Part shown: piece by piece, positions 18,160-26,150 of the stretch
How the letters are laid out: each line of letters opens with the position of its first letter
How positions within the stretch are numbered: the first letter of the stretch is position 1
Origin: Clostridia bacterium
GTDB taxonomy: Bacteria; Bacillota_A; Clostridia; Christensenellales; Aristaeellaceae
Length of the DNA stretch: 64,000 nt
Assembly: GCA_017517815.1 (NCBI GenBank)
Contig: JAFWYA010000073.1
Span: 1-64,000, forward strand
Reading direction: 5' to 3'
Made by a program: the position numbers and the translations under genes
The notes under the pieces: generated by a model
Seen by the model: only the letters and a program-made list of their open reading frames with translations
The model's database searches: none
Told to the model about the DNA's origin: nothing

Positions 18160-18208
18160 TGTCATTCTCGCAGCACTGCTGCAACAACACTTGGAAAGGA
18201 GACTCTAC

Positions 18209-19225
18209 ATGAAACTTGATCAGAACGAATTCCCCGATCTGCGCAACGCATTTCCGCCAGTACCCGATTCCTTTATGGAGCGTATCAAGGAAACGCTCGA
18301 CAAAGTAGCGGACGAAGAACCTGCCCCCAGATTCCGTTTGCCCAAGAGCCCGCTTCTGATCGCAGCAATTCTCATTTTGTCATTGTCCACGGTGGCGGTC
18401 GCGCTGTCTCTCCTTGGCTGGACAGATTTCTTCGCTGATTACAATGTTCAGATGACAGTTGCCACACAGCAGGCACTGCAGCGTTCGGAACCCCAATCCT
18501 TTAATGTTGGCCCTCTGACGTTCACCTTCCAGGAATACTTTACCGATGGCCGTGTAGTGCTTGGTTCCACAAGCGTCACAGCCACAGACTCGAAGGCCAC
18601 TTTTGTCAACGATGGTATTGATATACCTGTATCTGCAGATCTTTCGACGCCATGTTATCGTGTTCGCGCCATTTTGGATGTCGATCCTCAATACCGGGAT
18701 AAACATCCATGCATGGAAGAAGTGCTCTTTAATGAGCTTGGTCAGCCGGTTTACTTCAATATGCTGACGATCAATCCAACCACAGACCTTCAAGAGGTTC
18801 CTGTAACCTATCAAATGTTTGCCTGGCAGATTGATCCGAAAACTGGCAGCGTCATTGATCAGTGGACGGCTGAAACTGAACTTACGATTCCGGTCACTGT
18901 GCTGAAAGGAACATATTCTTACACGACGGAAGATGTCTTTGTTTCTTCTGGTTATGAACTGAAGAATGTGACTGCCGATCTCACTGCAGCCGGAGTTTAT
19001 CTCAAGGCAGTTTTCATCGCTGAAGAAGGTGCTCAATATGATCAGCTGCCCGATTTGTTTTGGTACGACGCAAGCAACAGCGAATACTCTGCCGGAATCA
19101 ACCTGACATCATATGTTGACTTCGATGCGTGGCCTGAAGTCACATGTGAATACCTGATCTCCGCAGATGAGATGCCACAGATTCTGCAGCTGTCGGATCA
19201 AGTGAACAGTGTCATTCTCAAGTAA
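18209..19225 (+). CDS. Membrane anti-sigma-like protein A (DUF4179-type)
   Basis: This is a 338-residue protein. The start is at 18209 with GGAAAGGAG upstream. Residues 1-48 are cytoplasmic and charged, 49-71 form one membrane helix (LLIAAILILSLSTVAVALSL), and the rest is an extracytoplasmic beta-rich domain. This topology and its place behind an ECF sigma gene fit the DUF4179-type anti-sigma/sensor proteins of Clostridia. The outer domain (VGPLTFTFQEYFTDGR..., CYRVRAILDV) is clearly homologous to that of the protein at 22255, so the two sigma/anti-sigma pairs arose by duplication. It probably holds sigma A inactive until a cell-surface signal (inference). Confidence 0.75.
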   Translation: MKLDQNEFPDLRNAFPPVPDSFMERIKETLDKVADEEPAPRFRLPKSPLLIAAILILSLSTVAVALSLLGWTDFFADYNVQMTVATQQALQRSEPQSFNVGPLTFTFQEYFTDGRVVLGSTSVTATDSKATFVNDGIDIPVSADLSTPCYRVRAILDVDPQYRDKHPCMEEVLFNELGQPVYFNMLTINPTTDLQEVPVTYQMFAWQIDPKTGSVIDQWTAETELTIPVTVLKGTYSYTTEDVFVSSGYELKNVTADLTAAGVYLKAVFIAEEGAQYDQLPDLFWYDASNSEYSAGINLTSYVDFDAWPEVTCEYLISADEMPQILQLSDQVNSVILK

Positions 19226-19284
19226 GCGTATTCTGACTGCGCATGACTGCAGCAGTCCCGACCATGAAAATGGAGTCTTCGCAA

Positions 19285-20250
19285 ATGAAAAGGTTGCTTT
19301 TACTTCTCATGATCTTTGTCCTTGCCTGTCCTCTGGCCCACGCCGAAACGACAGCACAATACAAGGCTCTGACCAATGTTGACTTCGGGTTGCGGAAAAA
19401 ACCGGAGGAGAGCAGTTACCGCTATCTGACGATCCCCGAAAAGAGCAAGGTGAAAATCCTTGAGTGGGGTGAGGAATGGTGTCTGATTGAGTACCAGGGA
19501 CAAGCTGGGTACGCCAAAACCAAGTGGCTGTACCATGTTCAGTCGCTGGATGCGCTTCATTACCCTTTGCCAAATATGGTTCACAACATCACAGGGTATG
19601 TCGTTTTCACTCAGAACCTCTTGCTGTCTGGCGGTGGCTTCAATGGCCTGAACACAGTGCCAGGACAAATTGCGTGTGTTGACGCCGAGCAGCAACCTGG
19701 ATTTTACTCAATTCCCATATGGCGTGATCAAAAAATCGTAACCGGCGATCTCGTTACATACCATCCCTTCACTGACTGGAGGGAAGCGTCATCCGGAGAC
19801 ATCATTGGAGGCTTCACAACATTCTATGGCGAGCAGCAAGGCAAGGGGAAAGCTGAAAATAGAGAGCATAATATCCTGCTGGCTTGTGAGCGTATCAATG
19901 ACACCCTCATTGAAATTGATGCTTCGTTTTCCTTCAATGAACTGTGCGCCCCCTACAAAAAATACGGAGGGTATAAAATCGCACCAAATGTCAGTCAGGA
20001 TGGCGAGGGGTATGGCGGAGGCGTGTGTCAGGTAACGACCACGCTCTACAATGCAGTCCTGACGCTTCCTCTCCAGATCACAGATTGGGCCATTCATCGT
20101 TACAATGGCGTCTCCTATGTTCCGCAGTTCTTTGATGCTGCTGTTGGAACTTACAGCGACTTCGTATTTACCAATACGCTTCCCTACGCGATCAAAATCA
20201 AAGCCATCCCTCAAAATGGGATGCTGACCGTTCTGATCTATTGCACATGA
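19285..20250 (+). CDS. Secreted SH3-VanW domain protein
   Basis: This is a 321-residue protein. ATG 19285 is chosen because it follows GGAG by 9 bases and starts a classical signal peptide (residues 1-20, ending AHA). Residues about 25-75 form a bacterial SH3-like domain (LRKKPEESS..., KVKILEWGEEWCLIEYQGQAGYA). Residues about 185-300 form a VanW domain with FSFNELCAPY, the hallmark GGGVCQVTTTLYNAVL and VSYVPQF. VanW proteins are linked to the cell wall, including vancomycin clusters, but their reaction is not known. It is placed in the sigma A operon with other envelope proteins, suggesting a cell-wall stress output. Confidence 0.88.
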   Translation: MKRLLLLLMIFVLACPLAHAETTAQYKALTNVDFGLRKKPEESSYRYLTIPEKSKVKILEWGEEWCLIEYQGQAGYAKTKWLYHVQSLDALHYPLPNMVHNITGYVVFTQNLLLSGGGFNGLNTVPGQIACVDAEQQPGFYSIPIWRDQKIVTGDLVTYHPFTDWREASSGDIIGGFTTFYGEQQGKGKAENREHNILLACERINDTLIEIDASFSFNELCAPYKKYGGYKIAPNVSQDGEGYGGGVCQVTTTLYNAVLTLPLQITDWAIHRYNGVSYVPQFFDAAVGTYSDFVFTNTLPYAIKIKAIPQNGMLTVLIYCT

Positions 20251-20278
20251 TTCCGCATCATAAATGGAGGTATCTGTC

Positions 20279-21661
20279 ATGAAGAAATATTTCGTTCGCT
20301 TGTTCTGCCTTGTGCTCTGCCTGGTTACGTTCACGCAGGTCGCATTCGCTGCAGAATCCCTCAAAAACTATCGTGTAACGATTGAAGGTACGAAGGGATA
20401 TGAAGTATTCCTCACCAAACATCCCAAATTCAAGCTGGTTCATTCCAATGCCAACTATCCCAACACTTCCGTTCTTGCAAATGCCTTCCTGACCAACGAG
20501 TTCGACAGTGATCTGTTTACAATGAACAACCTGTTCTTTGACAGCAAGCAGCTGATGAGTAAAGGTTACTGCCTCGATCTCTCTGATAGTGCGATCATCA
20601 GCGAAGTCGTTGGCAATATGCACCCGTCCCTTCGTGACCAGGCGATGTACAATGGCAAGATCTATGCCGTGCCGGACACGATCATGTTTGATCTGCTTCT
20701 GATTAACCGTCAGGTATGGCAGGATGCCGGTCTGCCTGATGAGGTCCCGGACACTATGGATGAATTGCTGACCTTCCTTGAAACCTGGTGCGACTGGTTG
20801 GAAGCAAATCCGGGCTCTGACTTCCGTATCATCAACACCTGGGATGCTACTGTCTATAATGAAAGCAGCTATACGGAAATGATCACGGGCTGGATTATCA
20901 ACAGTTATCTGATGTATACGAAGTATTCTGGGGACGATCTGACCTTTGATGCAGCCGTGCTGAAGCCGATGCTTGAACGCGCAGCCTTGATTGGTAAGCG
21001 TCTTTATGAAAATGAACCCCGTGTTGGCTACGATGGAGAAAATGCAGGACAAGCCCTTTTTTACACCAGCTATGGTCCGAGTTGGCCTGCAAGCGATGCA
21101 GACATCATCTTCTTGCGTATCAGTGATGATCAACCGAAGATTATTAGCTGCTGTCTGCTTATGACTGCAATTTCTGTCAACACCAGTCAGCCTGAACTGT
21201 GCATCGAATTGCTGGAGGATCTGGCATCTAATTTTGATTCGCAACGACAGGCTTTCCTGATTCAGGGTACGGAAGCCGTTATTTATGAATATGCTGAGGT
21301 ACAATGGAATGATTACCAGCGGCGTCTGGCAGAGATCGACGTCAAATTGGGTTCTGATAACCTGAAGGCATCTGCCAGGACTGAATTGGAGCTTGAACGC
21401 ACAAATCTGGTTGAAGAGATGAACAACTTTGAGCAAAGCGGAATGCTGTATGTAATGTCTGAAAGCCAGATGCAGTCCTATCAGGCCTATGGTGACGCCC
21501 TGTTCATTGATGCTCCCGGCGTATTCGCCGCAGGCACAGAGGACTATCGTACGCTGCTGAACCTTCAGAAGCAGTTTGCAGCCGGAACAATCACTGCAGA
21601 TAAGCTCCTGAATGAACTAAAACGCATGGGACAGATGATCCAGATGGAGCTGGGATACTAA
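20279..21661 (+). CDS. Secreted ABC solute-binding protein (sugar type)
   Basis: This is a 460-residue protein with TGGAGG ribosome site and start at 20279. It has a signal peptide (residues 1-27, AFAA) without a lipobox cysteine, so it is not an obvious lipoprotein, unusual for a Gram-positive binding protein. The body has features of family 1 extracellular sugar-binding proteins: a YNGKIYAVPDT segment, an NRQVWQDAGLPDEVPDTMDELL segment, and helical C-terminal part. No permease or ATPase lies beside it; the closest permeases are at 28427-30127 in another module. It could serve those or act as a sensor. It ends the sigma A operon at a strong terminator. Confidence 0.78.
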   Translation: MKKYFVRLFCLVLCLVTFTQVAFAAESLKNYRVTIEGTKGYEVFLTKHPKFKLVHSNANYPNTSVLANAFLTNEFDSDLFTMNNLFFDSKQLMSKGYCLDLSDSAIISEVVGNMHPSLRDQAMYNGKIYAVPDTIMFDLLLINRQVWQDAGLPDEVPDTMDELLTFLETWCDWLEANPGSDFRIINTWDATVYNESSYTEMITGWIINSYLMYTKYSGDDLTFDAAVLKPMLERAALIGKRLYENEPRVGYDGENAGQALFYTSYGPSWPASDADIIFLRISDDQPKIISCCLLMTAISVNTSQPELCIELLEDLASNFDSQRQAFLIQGTEAVIYEYAEVQWNDYQRRLAEIDVKLGSDNLKASARTELELERTNLVEEMNNFEQSGMLYVMSESQMQSYQAYGDALFIDAPGVFAAGTEDYRTLLNLQKQFAAGTITADKLLNELKRMGQMIQMELGY

Positions 21662-21672
21662 ATATTTTGGCA

Positions 21673-21717
21673 ACAAAGCGGCAGGCTCGCACAGCCTGCT
21701 GCTTTGTGCTATAATTT
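21673..21717 (+). terminator. Terminator of the sigma A operon
   Basis: A 15-bp stem with one mismatch (21673-21687 with 21693-21707, arm starting ACAAAGC) is followed by a TATAATTTTTTT tail. Confidence 0.85.
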
Positions 21718-21757
21718 TTTTGTGAAATGGTTTTTTTCACGTGACGAATGGTACCCT

Positions 21758-21772
21758 CTGTTAATCTAACAG
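21758..21772. promoter_or_regulatory. Palindrome upstream of sigma B gene
   Basis: CTGTTAatcTAACAG is a 6-bp perfect inverted repeat with 3-base centre, 28 bases before the sigma B start. It may be an operator; it sits where CGTCT occurs in the other sigma genes. Confidence 0.4.
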
Positions 21773-21799
21773 ATGGACAGGTATCAAGGAGTTGAGTGA

Positions 21800-22258
21800 A
21801 TGAACAAAGAATATTTTGTGCGTGAGATTGACGCAGCTACCGGAATGCTATACCGTGTGGCGTATTCAATCCTCAGAAATGATGACGCCTGTAAAGATGC
21901 AATTCAGGACACGGTGCTGAAAGCGTGGGAAAAACGCTCCACCTTGCGTGAGGAGAAGTATTTCCGCACCTGGATCACCCGTATCCTAATCAATACCTGC
22001 TATAACACGCAAAAGAAGCGGCTGAGATTCGTTTCTATTGAATCAGTTCCCGAACCGCTGATTGATCCCCCTGATTTATCTCTGTCGCTGGCCTTGCAAT
22101 CGTTGCCTGAAAAGCTGCGTCTTCCATTCATCCTCTGTTATTCCGAAAAAATGAGTTATGCCGAGATCGGAAACATACTGCACATTCCGGTTGCTACTGT
22201 GCGCGGTCGAATCTATCGCGCCAAGCAGGAATTGAAGAAGGAGCTGGATGCAGAATGA
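21800..22258 (+). CDS. ECF RNA polymerase sigma factor B
   Basis: This is a 152-residue ECF sigma factor, the same length as sigma A and closely similar along its whole length (shared YFVREIDA, KAWEKR.TLR, RIL.NTCYN, VRGRIYRAK). Region 2 lies at about residues 10-75 and region 4 at 98-148. The start has CAAGGAG upstream. The ATGA overlap with the next gene couples it to its anti-sigma-like partner. Unlike module A there are no further genes behind the pair; the pair ends at a terminator at 23374. It is likely a copy made by duplication of the sigma A pair. Confidence 0.9.
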   Translation: MNKEYFVREIDAATGMLYRVAYSILRNDDACKDAIQDTVLKAWEKRSTLREEKYFRTWITRILINTCYNTQKKRLRFVSIESVPEPLIDPPDLSLSLALQSLPEKLRLPFILCYSEKMSYAEIGNILHIPVATVRGRIYRAKQELKKELDAE

Positions 22259-23364
22259 AAAAGAAAATAGATGAAATGAACTGGCAAAATGCCTTCCGGG
22301 AAGTGCCAGATGATTTTCGGGATGCTGCAATGAAAGCGGCCCTCTCTGTCCAAGAGGAAGAAAAACCCGTGCGTTATGGACACTCCTTCCGTATGCGTCC
22401 CATTCTGATCGCAGCAATTCTGATCGTTGCACTGACCTCGGTAGCCATTGCTGCCGATCTGCTGCTGGGATTTGGATGGCTTGATTACCTGAAATCCGAA
22501 TTTGGAGTGAGTGTTTCTGATTCCGCTGGGCAGGCAATGCAAAACGTGGAACCTGTTGTCTGGGAAGTTGGCCCGGTTACCTTTACAGCGCAGGAGATCA
22601 TTTCGGATGGACACATTGCCGTCAGTACGATCAATGTACGCATGACAGATGGTTCTCCGGCACTGTTTACAACAAACATGGATGATCCTATCAGTTCTAT
22701 GGGCCGTGGTGAAGAATATGCACGATCCCTTGGCGTTGACCCCGATTCGACATGGTTGGATGCTGCACAGCAGCTGAACAGACCTTTGTACTATGTCCGG
22801 GCAATCCTTGATGTTGCCCCTGAATACATTGGTGAACAAGCCATGGAAGATACTATGCTGAATGAGGATGGCACCCTCTCCATGTACAGCATGGTTTCGC
22901 TTGCACCTGACACCATCCATAACGAGCTGCCTGCTGGCTTCTTCCTTCTGGTTCGTCAGATTGATCTGACAACCGGTGAAGAAGGTGATTCCTGGCGCGA
23001 AACCATGGAAGACAAGCTTCCCATCCAGCCTATGCTGAATGAAAGGACATATTATCCCCAGGGTAATGCTTCGATTGAGGGATACGATATCGAAAGCATT
23101 CATGCAGCGCATTATGTAACCGGCGCATACCTGACAATTTCGTTGGTCGCTTCTCCCTCTGCCACCCCGGATGATGTGTATGCTATGGGTTCGCTGGAAG
23201 TGACGGATGAAGCCGGTCTTCCTCTCCCTGACGGTATGGCTCTGCAGGAATCTGCTGACACAAGCCAATGGCCGCATGCCACACTCTCTATCATGGTTAG
23301 CGTGGATACGCTTCCTGATGCCTTGCATATCAGCAATGGTACAGATACCATTATTCTAAAATAA
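22255..23364 (+). CDS. Membrane anti-sigma-like protein B (DUF4179-type)
   Basis: This is a 369-residue protein overlapping the sigma B stop by ATGA. Residues 1-43 are cytoplasmic, 44-66 a single membrane helix (ILIAAILIVALTSVAIAADLL), and 67-369 an outer domain. The outer domain aligns with protein A (VGPVTFTAQEIISDGH, LYYVRAILDV.PEY). A GAGG followed by in-frame GTG lies near residue 37, but the spacing (about 11) is poor, so the internal start proposed for three other members is weak here. It is probably the sensor/anti-sigma of sigma B; the ligand is unknown. Confidence 0.75.
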   Translation: MKKKIDEMNWQNAFREVPDDFRDAAMKAALSVQEEEKPVRYGHSFRMRPILIAAILIVALTSVAIAADLLLGFGWLDYLKSEFGVSVSDSAGQAMQNVEPVVWEVGPVTFTAQEIISDGHIAVSTINVRMTDGSPALFTTNMDDPISSMGRGEEYARSLGVDPDSTWLDAAQQLNRPLYYVRAILDVAPEYIGEQAMEDTMLNEDGTLSMYSMVSLAPDTIHNELPAGFFLLVRQIDLTTGEEGDSWRETMEDKLPIQPMLNERTYYPQGNASIEGYDIESIHAAHYVTGAYLTISLVASPSATPDDVYAMGSLEVTDEAGLPLPDGMALQESADTSQWPHATLSIMVSVDTLPDALHISNGTDTIILK

Positions 23365-23373
23365 GGATAAGTC

Positions 23374-23404
23374 AGCCCTCTGCAACACTGGCAGAGGGCT
23401 TTTT
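23374..23404 (+). terminator. Terminator of the sigma B pair
   Basis: Perfect 9-bp stem AGCCCTCTG (23374-23382) / CAGAGGGCT (23392-23400) followed by TTTT. Confidence 0.85.
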
Positions 23405-23417
23405 GCATGTTAAGGTG

Positions 23418-23615
23418 TTATTTTCTTTGTTTCTTGATAGAACCAAACAGCATTTGCAGTGAACTGTTTCTTGGATTGCCTGTCATACCATTTTCAAGCG
23501 CAGATAAAACTCGTTTCGTATTCTGTTCGCGCCATACCAGCATGGATAACTCTTGATCAACGTAGTATTTGAATTCATGAATGATAGCAGTATCTTTTTC
23601 TCTTGCGGATCTCAT
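23418..23615 (-). CDS. Small XRE-like HTH protein, divergent to sigma C
   Basis: This is a 65-residue protein on the minus strand with a very strong AAAGGAGGGAG site before ATG 23615. Residues about 25-60 (RVLSALENGMTGNPRNSSLQML) resemble helix 3 and 4 of XRE/Cro HTH domains, but the domain is short. A CGTCTAAT motif lies 23 bases before the start on its own strand, the same spacing as in the sigma operons, and it faces the sigma C operon. This suggests it is a regulator in the same circuit (inference). It could alternatively be the remains of a longer repressor. Confidence 0.55.
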   Translation of the reverse strand: MRSAREKDTAIIHEFKYYVDQELSMLVWREQNTKRVLSALENGMTGNPRNSSLQMLFGSIKKQRK

Positions 23616-23638
23616 AAACTCCCTCCTTTCAAAAGATT

Positions 23639-23643
23639 AGACG
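23639..23643 (-). promoter_or_regulatory. CGTCT motif before the small XRE-like gene
   Basis: Minus strand CGTCT followed by AAT, 23 bases before the ATG at 23615. Same motif and spacing as before sigma C, D, E and the chromosomal sigma gene; candidate -10 element of an ECF promoter. Confidence 0.5.
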
Positions 23644-23778
23644 TGATTTTCACAAAAAACGGTCCACTTTTCCTGTGCTGGCATCCCATATCCTGTCCAT
23701 TTTCTCGTTCAAATGCTATACTTACCGTGATACTTAAACTCAGTCGAAAATTAAACGAATGGGTTTTGGAAAAAGCCT

Positions 23779-23783
23779 CGTCT
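23779..23783 (+). promoter_or_regulatory. CGTCT motif before sigma C gene
   Basis: CGTCT (followed by AATAA) lies 22 bases before the GTG start. CGAA stands 19 bases upstream (23756-23759) as a possible -35 part, the same arrangement as before sigma D. Confidence 0.55.
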
Positions 23784-23805
23784 AATAAGTGAAGGAGGTG
23801 ATAAG

Positions 23806-24333
23806 GTGAGCATTTTCCATCGCGAAACCCCTGACGCCCAACGGGAGCAGGAACTAATTCAGCTAATGGACCAGCACAAGACTCAGTTGATGCGAATGGC
23901 ATACATGTACTTGGGTGATTTGGCATTAGCAGAAGAAGCGGTGCAAGATACGTTCTTGAAAGCCTATGCTCATCTGGATCGCTTCCGTGGTGAGTCCAGC
24001 AAGGGAACATGGCTAACAAAGATCGCAATCAACACCTGTAAGGACATGCGTCGCACTTCATGGTTCAGAAATCGGAAAAACACAGTCACATTAGATTGTG
24101 TACCTGACTGCGGCGAAGAAGATACCTATACAGATGATACGGTATTGAAAGCTGTTATGGCCTTGTCGGACAAAGATAAGCAAGTGATCCTGCTGCGGTT
24201 TTACCAGAACATGACGGTACCGGAAGTTGCTCATGTTCTGTCGATTTCCGTGTCTGGCGCAACTTCCAGATTGAACCGTGCCAAAGATCATTTGCGAAGC
24301 ATGCTGAAAGGATGGTATTTCGATGAAGAATGA
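23806..24333 (+). CDS. ECF RNA polymerase sigma factor C
   Basis: This is a 175-residue ECF sigma factor starting at GTG after AGGAGGTG. Region 2 (about residues 30-95) includes YMYLGDLALAEEAVQDTFLKAY and TWLTKIAINTCKDMRR. Region 4 (about 118-168) has LSDKDKQVILLRFYQNMTVPEVA and SVSGATSRLNRAKDHL. It belongs to the same subgroup as sigma D, E and the chromosomal factor at 55677 (shared F/W.RG...TWL..IAINTCKD..R..WFR). The stop overlaps the next gene by 11 bases. A CGTCT motif upstream suggests autoregulation. Confidence 0.92.
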   Translation: MSIFHRETPDAQREQELIQLMDQHKTQLMRMAYMYLGDLALAEEAVQDTFLKAYAHLDRFRGESSKGTWLTKIAINTCKDMRRTSWFRNRKNTVTLDCVPDCGEEDTYTDDTVLKAVMALSDKDKQVILLRFYQNMTVPEVAHVLSISVSGATSRLNRAKDHLRSMLKGWYFDEE

Positions 24334-26113
24334 CCTTCGCACCAAACTGAATACCGCCCTGCAGGATGTAGACTGGAAGGGTGAGGATCAAGTGCTGCAG
24401 ATGATCAGGCAGCAGCACAAACCGGTTCGCCGTGTTCTTCCCTCGCGGTCGCTGATCTTTGCCATCATTCTGCTCATGATGATGGCCACGACTGCAATAG
24501 CACTAACGCTGCATTTTTCCGGCTTCTTTGATGCAAAGCTCCAGGCCAAACGGACGGTTCAGCGTGAATACGCCCTTACTGATGAGATGATTGATCTCTT
24601 TACCTATGAAGCTGTTAATGGCGATGATCGTGTCGTTGCTACCTTTACCATGAAGATGGTACACAGTGATCGGATGGGCGTCTATTCCGTCTCCCGTACA
24701 GCTGACGGCAAACTGGATGCATCCTGGAGCCACGATAATGCAGATGCGGAACTGCTTGCTTCTGGTTCCTTGGCGTCACCTGCATGGGGCGTCAAGCAGT
24801 TGGAACGTATTCTTCCAATGTATCGCCAGCAGGCGTTCAACTGGGATGATGTGCTGGATTATTCGGCGCTTTCTCTTGAGGAACGCGCCGTAATGGATGC
24901 ACCCATGCTTGAGGTTCAGGAAGTTGGCTCGCTTATCAATATTGCTCCCGGCAAGGCTGACCTGTCGATTGATACAGCCGGGCAGATTGCTCGTAAAGCA
25001 ATTGTTGAAAAATACGGAGTCGCAGAAGATGCGCTTCCAGCCATTCCTACTAACATCAGTTTCTACCTGTATGGCGGTACATCCCGCAGGGAATATCGCT
25101 TTGATTTGGATAGTTATGTTGTCTATGTGGCATCTCCCAGCGGAAAGGTAACATACTGCCGCTGGATGGTGTTAGCAGAAGACCATACGCTCCCGGACGG
25201 AGACTTGAGCAACTACCCTGTCGCAGCGGAAGAATACATGGTCTCCGGTGCATTTGATCTGCTTACTCCCGAAGAAAAAGCCTCCGTGGCCCAGCGTTTC
25301 AAGGATGCAGGTCTCGCTGGACTTCTTCCGAGGAACGACTTCATTTCGCCCTCTGTGAATGATATGCGGGAAGCAAGCGCGCGACGGCTGGCAGAGGCAA
25401 CGCTTGAGGCAACCTACAACCTGCCTGATGGCTGGGAAAGCCTGTTCACGGTTAGGACCTCACTGGTGAATCAATCCAATCGCCATGAATGGATTATCGA
25501 ATATCTTCCGAATGAGCAAAAGAACTGGCATTGGCGTGAGTTTGATAGACTGGGCATCTATACAGTTACCATTGATGCAGGCAGCGGAAACGTGATTTCT
25601 CATGCATGGTCATTTGATCATGTAGAATTGAGGGAATACTCAGAACACGACTTCGCCAATGCACCGGCTTACAGCGGAGATATACTTCCCTGGGTACTGG
25701 CATTGCTGAACGACTTGCAGGAAATCTTGGATAAGTACCCGGAACATACTAACTTGTCCGAAATGAGCCTTGAGGACAGAGGAGCATATGATGTTCGTAT
25801 GCGCGCGGCAGGCTATCCCGCCCAGCAGTATAATTCTTTGATTCCCCAATCCTCTGATATTCCACAGGAAGAGGCAGCAGTTATTGCTCTGGATGCTCTG
25901 AACACCGTATATGATCTGAGCAACATGTCTCTGGTCAGAGGCCAGCCCTCTCAAGAGAGCCTGATCATGGTACAGCTCAAAGATGGAAGCTGGATACGAG
26001 CGTGGATCATTGTGTACACAAATAATGTTGACATTTTCACTGTCCAAGTGAACGCTGAAACCGGTATGGTCGAAAACATCTGGCATGACAGCCCAGCGTT
26101 TAGCAACGGCTGA
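24323..26113 (+). CDS. Large membrane anti-sigma-like protein C with PepSY-like repeats
   Basis: This is a 596-residue protein beginning inside the end of sigma C. Residues 1-39 are cytoplasmic, 40-63 a membrane helix (SLIFAIILLMMMATTAIALTL), and the rest faces outward. Three outer segments (about 205-290, 350-420, 525-590) each have a helix with regularly spaced Ala (DTAGQIARKAIVEKY, REASARRLAEATLEATY, QEEAAVIALDALNTVY) followed by beta-strands ending in a T-V.(I/V)(D/N)A..G.V pattern. This resembles PepSY/YPEB-type domains. The size and repeats are unusual for an anti-sigma factor, so it may be a combined sensor. It leads an operon of transport genes. Confidence 0.72.
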   Translation: MKNDLRTKLNTALQDVDWKGEDQVLQMIRQQHKPVRRVLPSRSLIFAIILLMMMATTAIALTLHFSGFFDAKLQAKRTVQREYALTDEMIDLFTYEAVNGDDRVVATFTMKMVHSDRMGVYSVSRTADGKLDASWSHDNADAELLASGSLASPAWGVKQLERILPMYRQQAFNWDDVLDYSALSLEERAVMDAPMLEVQEVGSLINIAPGKADLSIDTAGQIARKAIVEKYGVAEDALPAIPTNISFYLYGGTSRREYRFDLDSYVVYVASPSGKVTYCRWMVLAEDHTLPDGDLSNYPVAAEEYMVSGAFDLLTPEEKASVAQRFKDAGLAGLLPRNDFISPSVNDMREASARRLAEATLEATYNLPDGWESLFTVRTSLVNQSNRHEWIIEYLPNEQKNWHWREFDRLGIYTVTIDAGSGNVISHAWSFDHVELREYSEHDFANAPAYSGDILPWVLALLNDLQEILDKYPEHTNLSEMSLEDRGAYDVRMRAAGYPAQQYNSLIPQSSDIPQEEAAVIALDALNTVYDLSNMSLVRGQPSQESLIMVQLKDGSWIRAWIIVYTNNVDIFTVQVNAETGMVENIWHDSPAFSNG

Positions 26114-26150
26114 TCAAATAGCACAATAGCATAATTAGGAGGAGAAAATC

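Noticed and set aside
21741..21772. CGAATGG plus TCTAA before sigma B as another CGTCT-type promoter
   Set aside because: The CGTCT core is absent and the spacing differs from the other sigma genes; recorded only as a palindrome.
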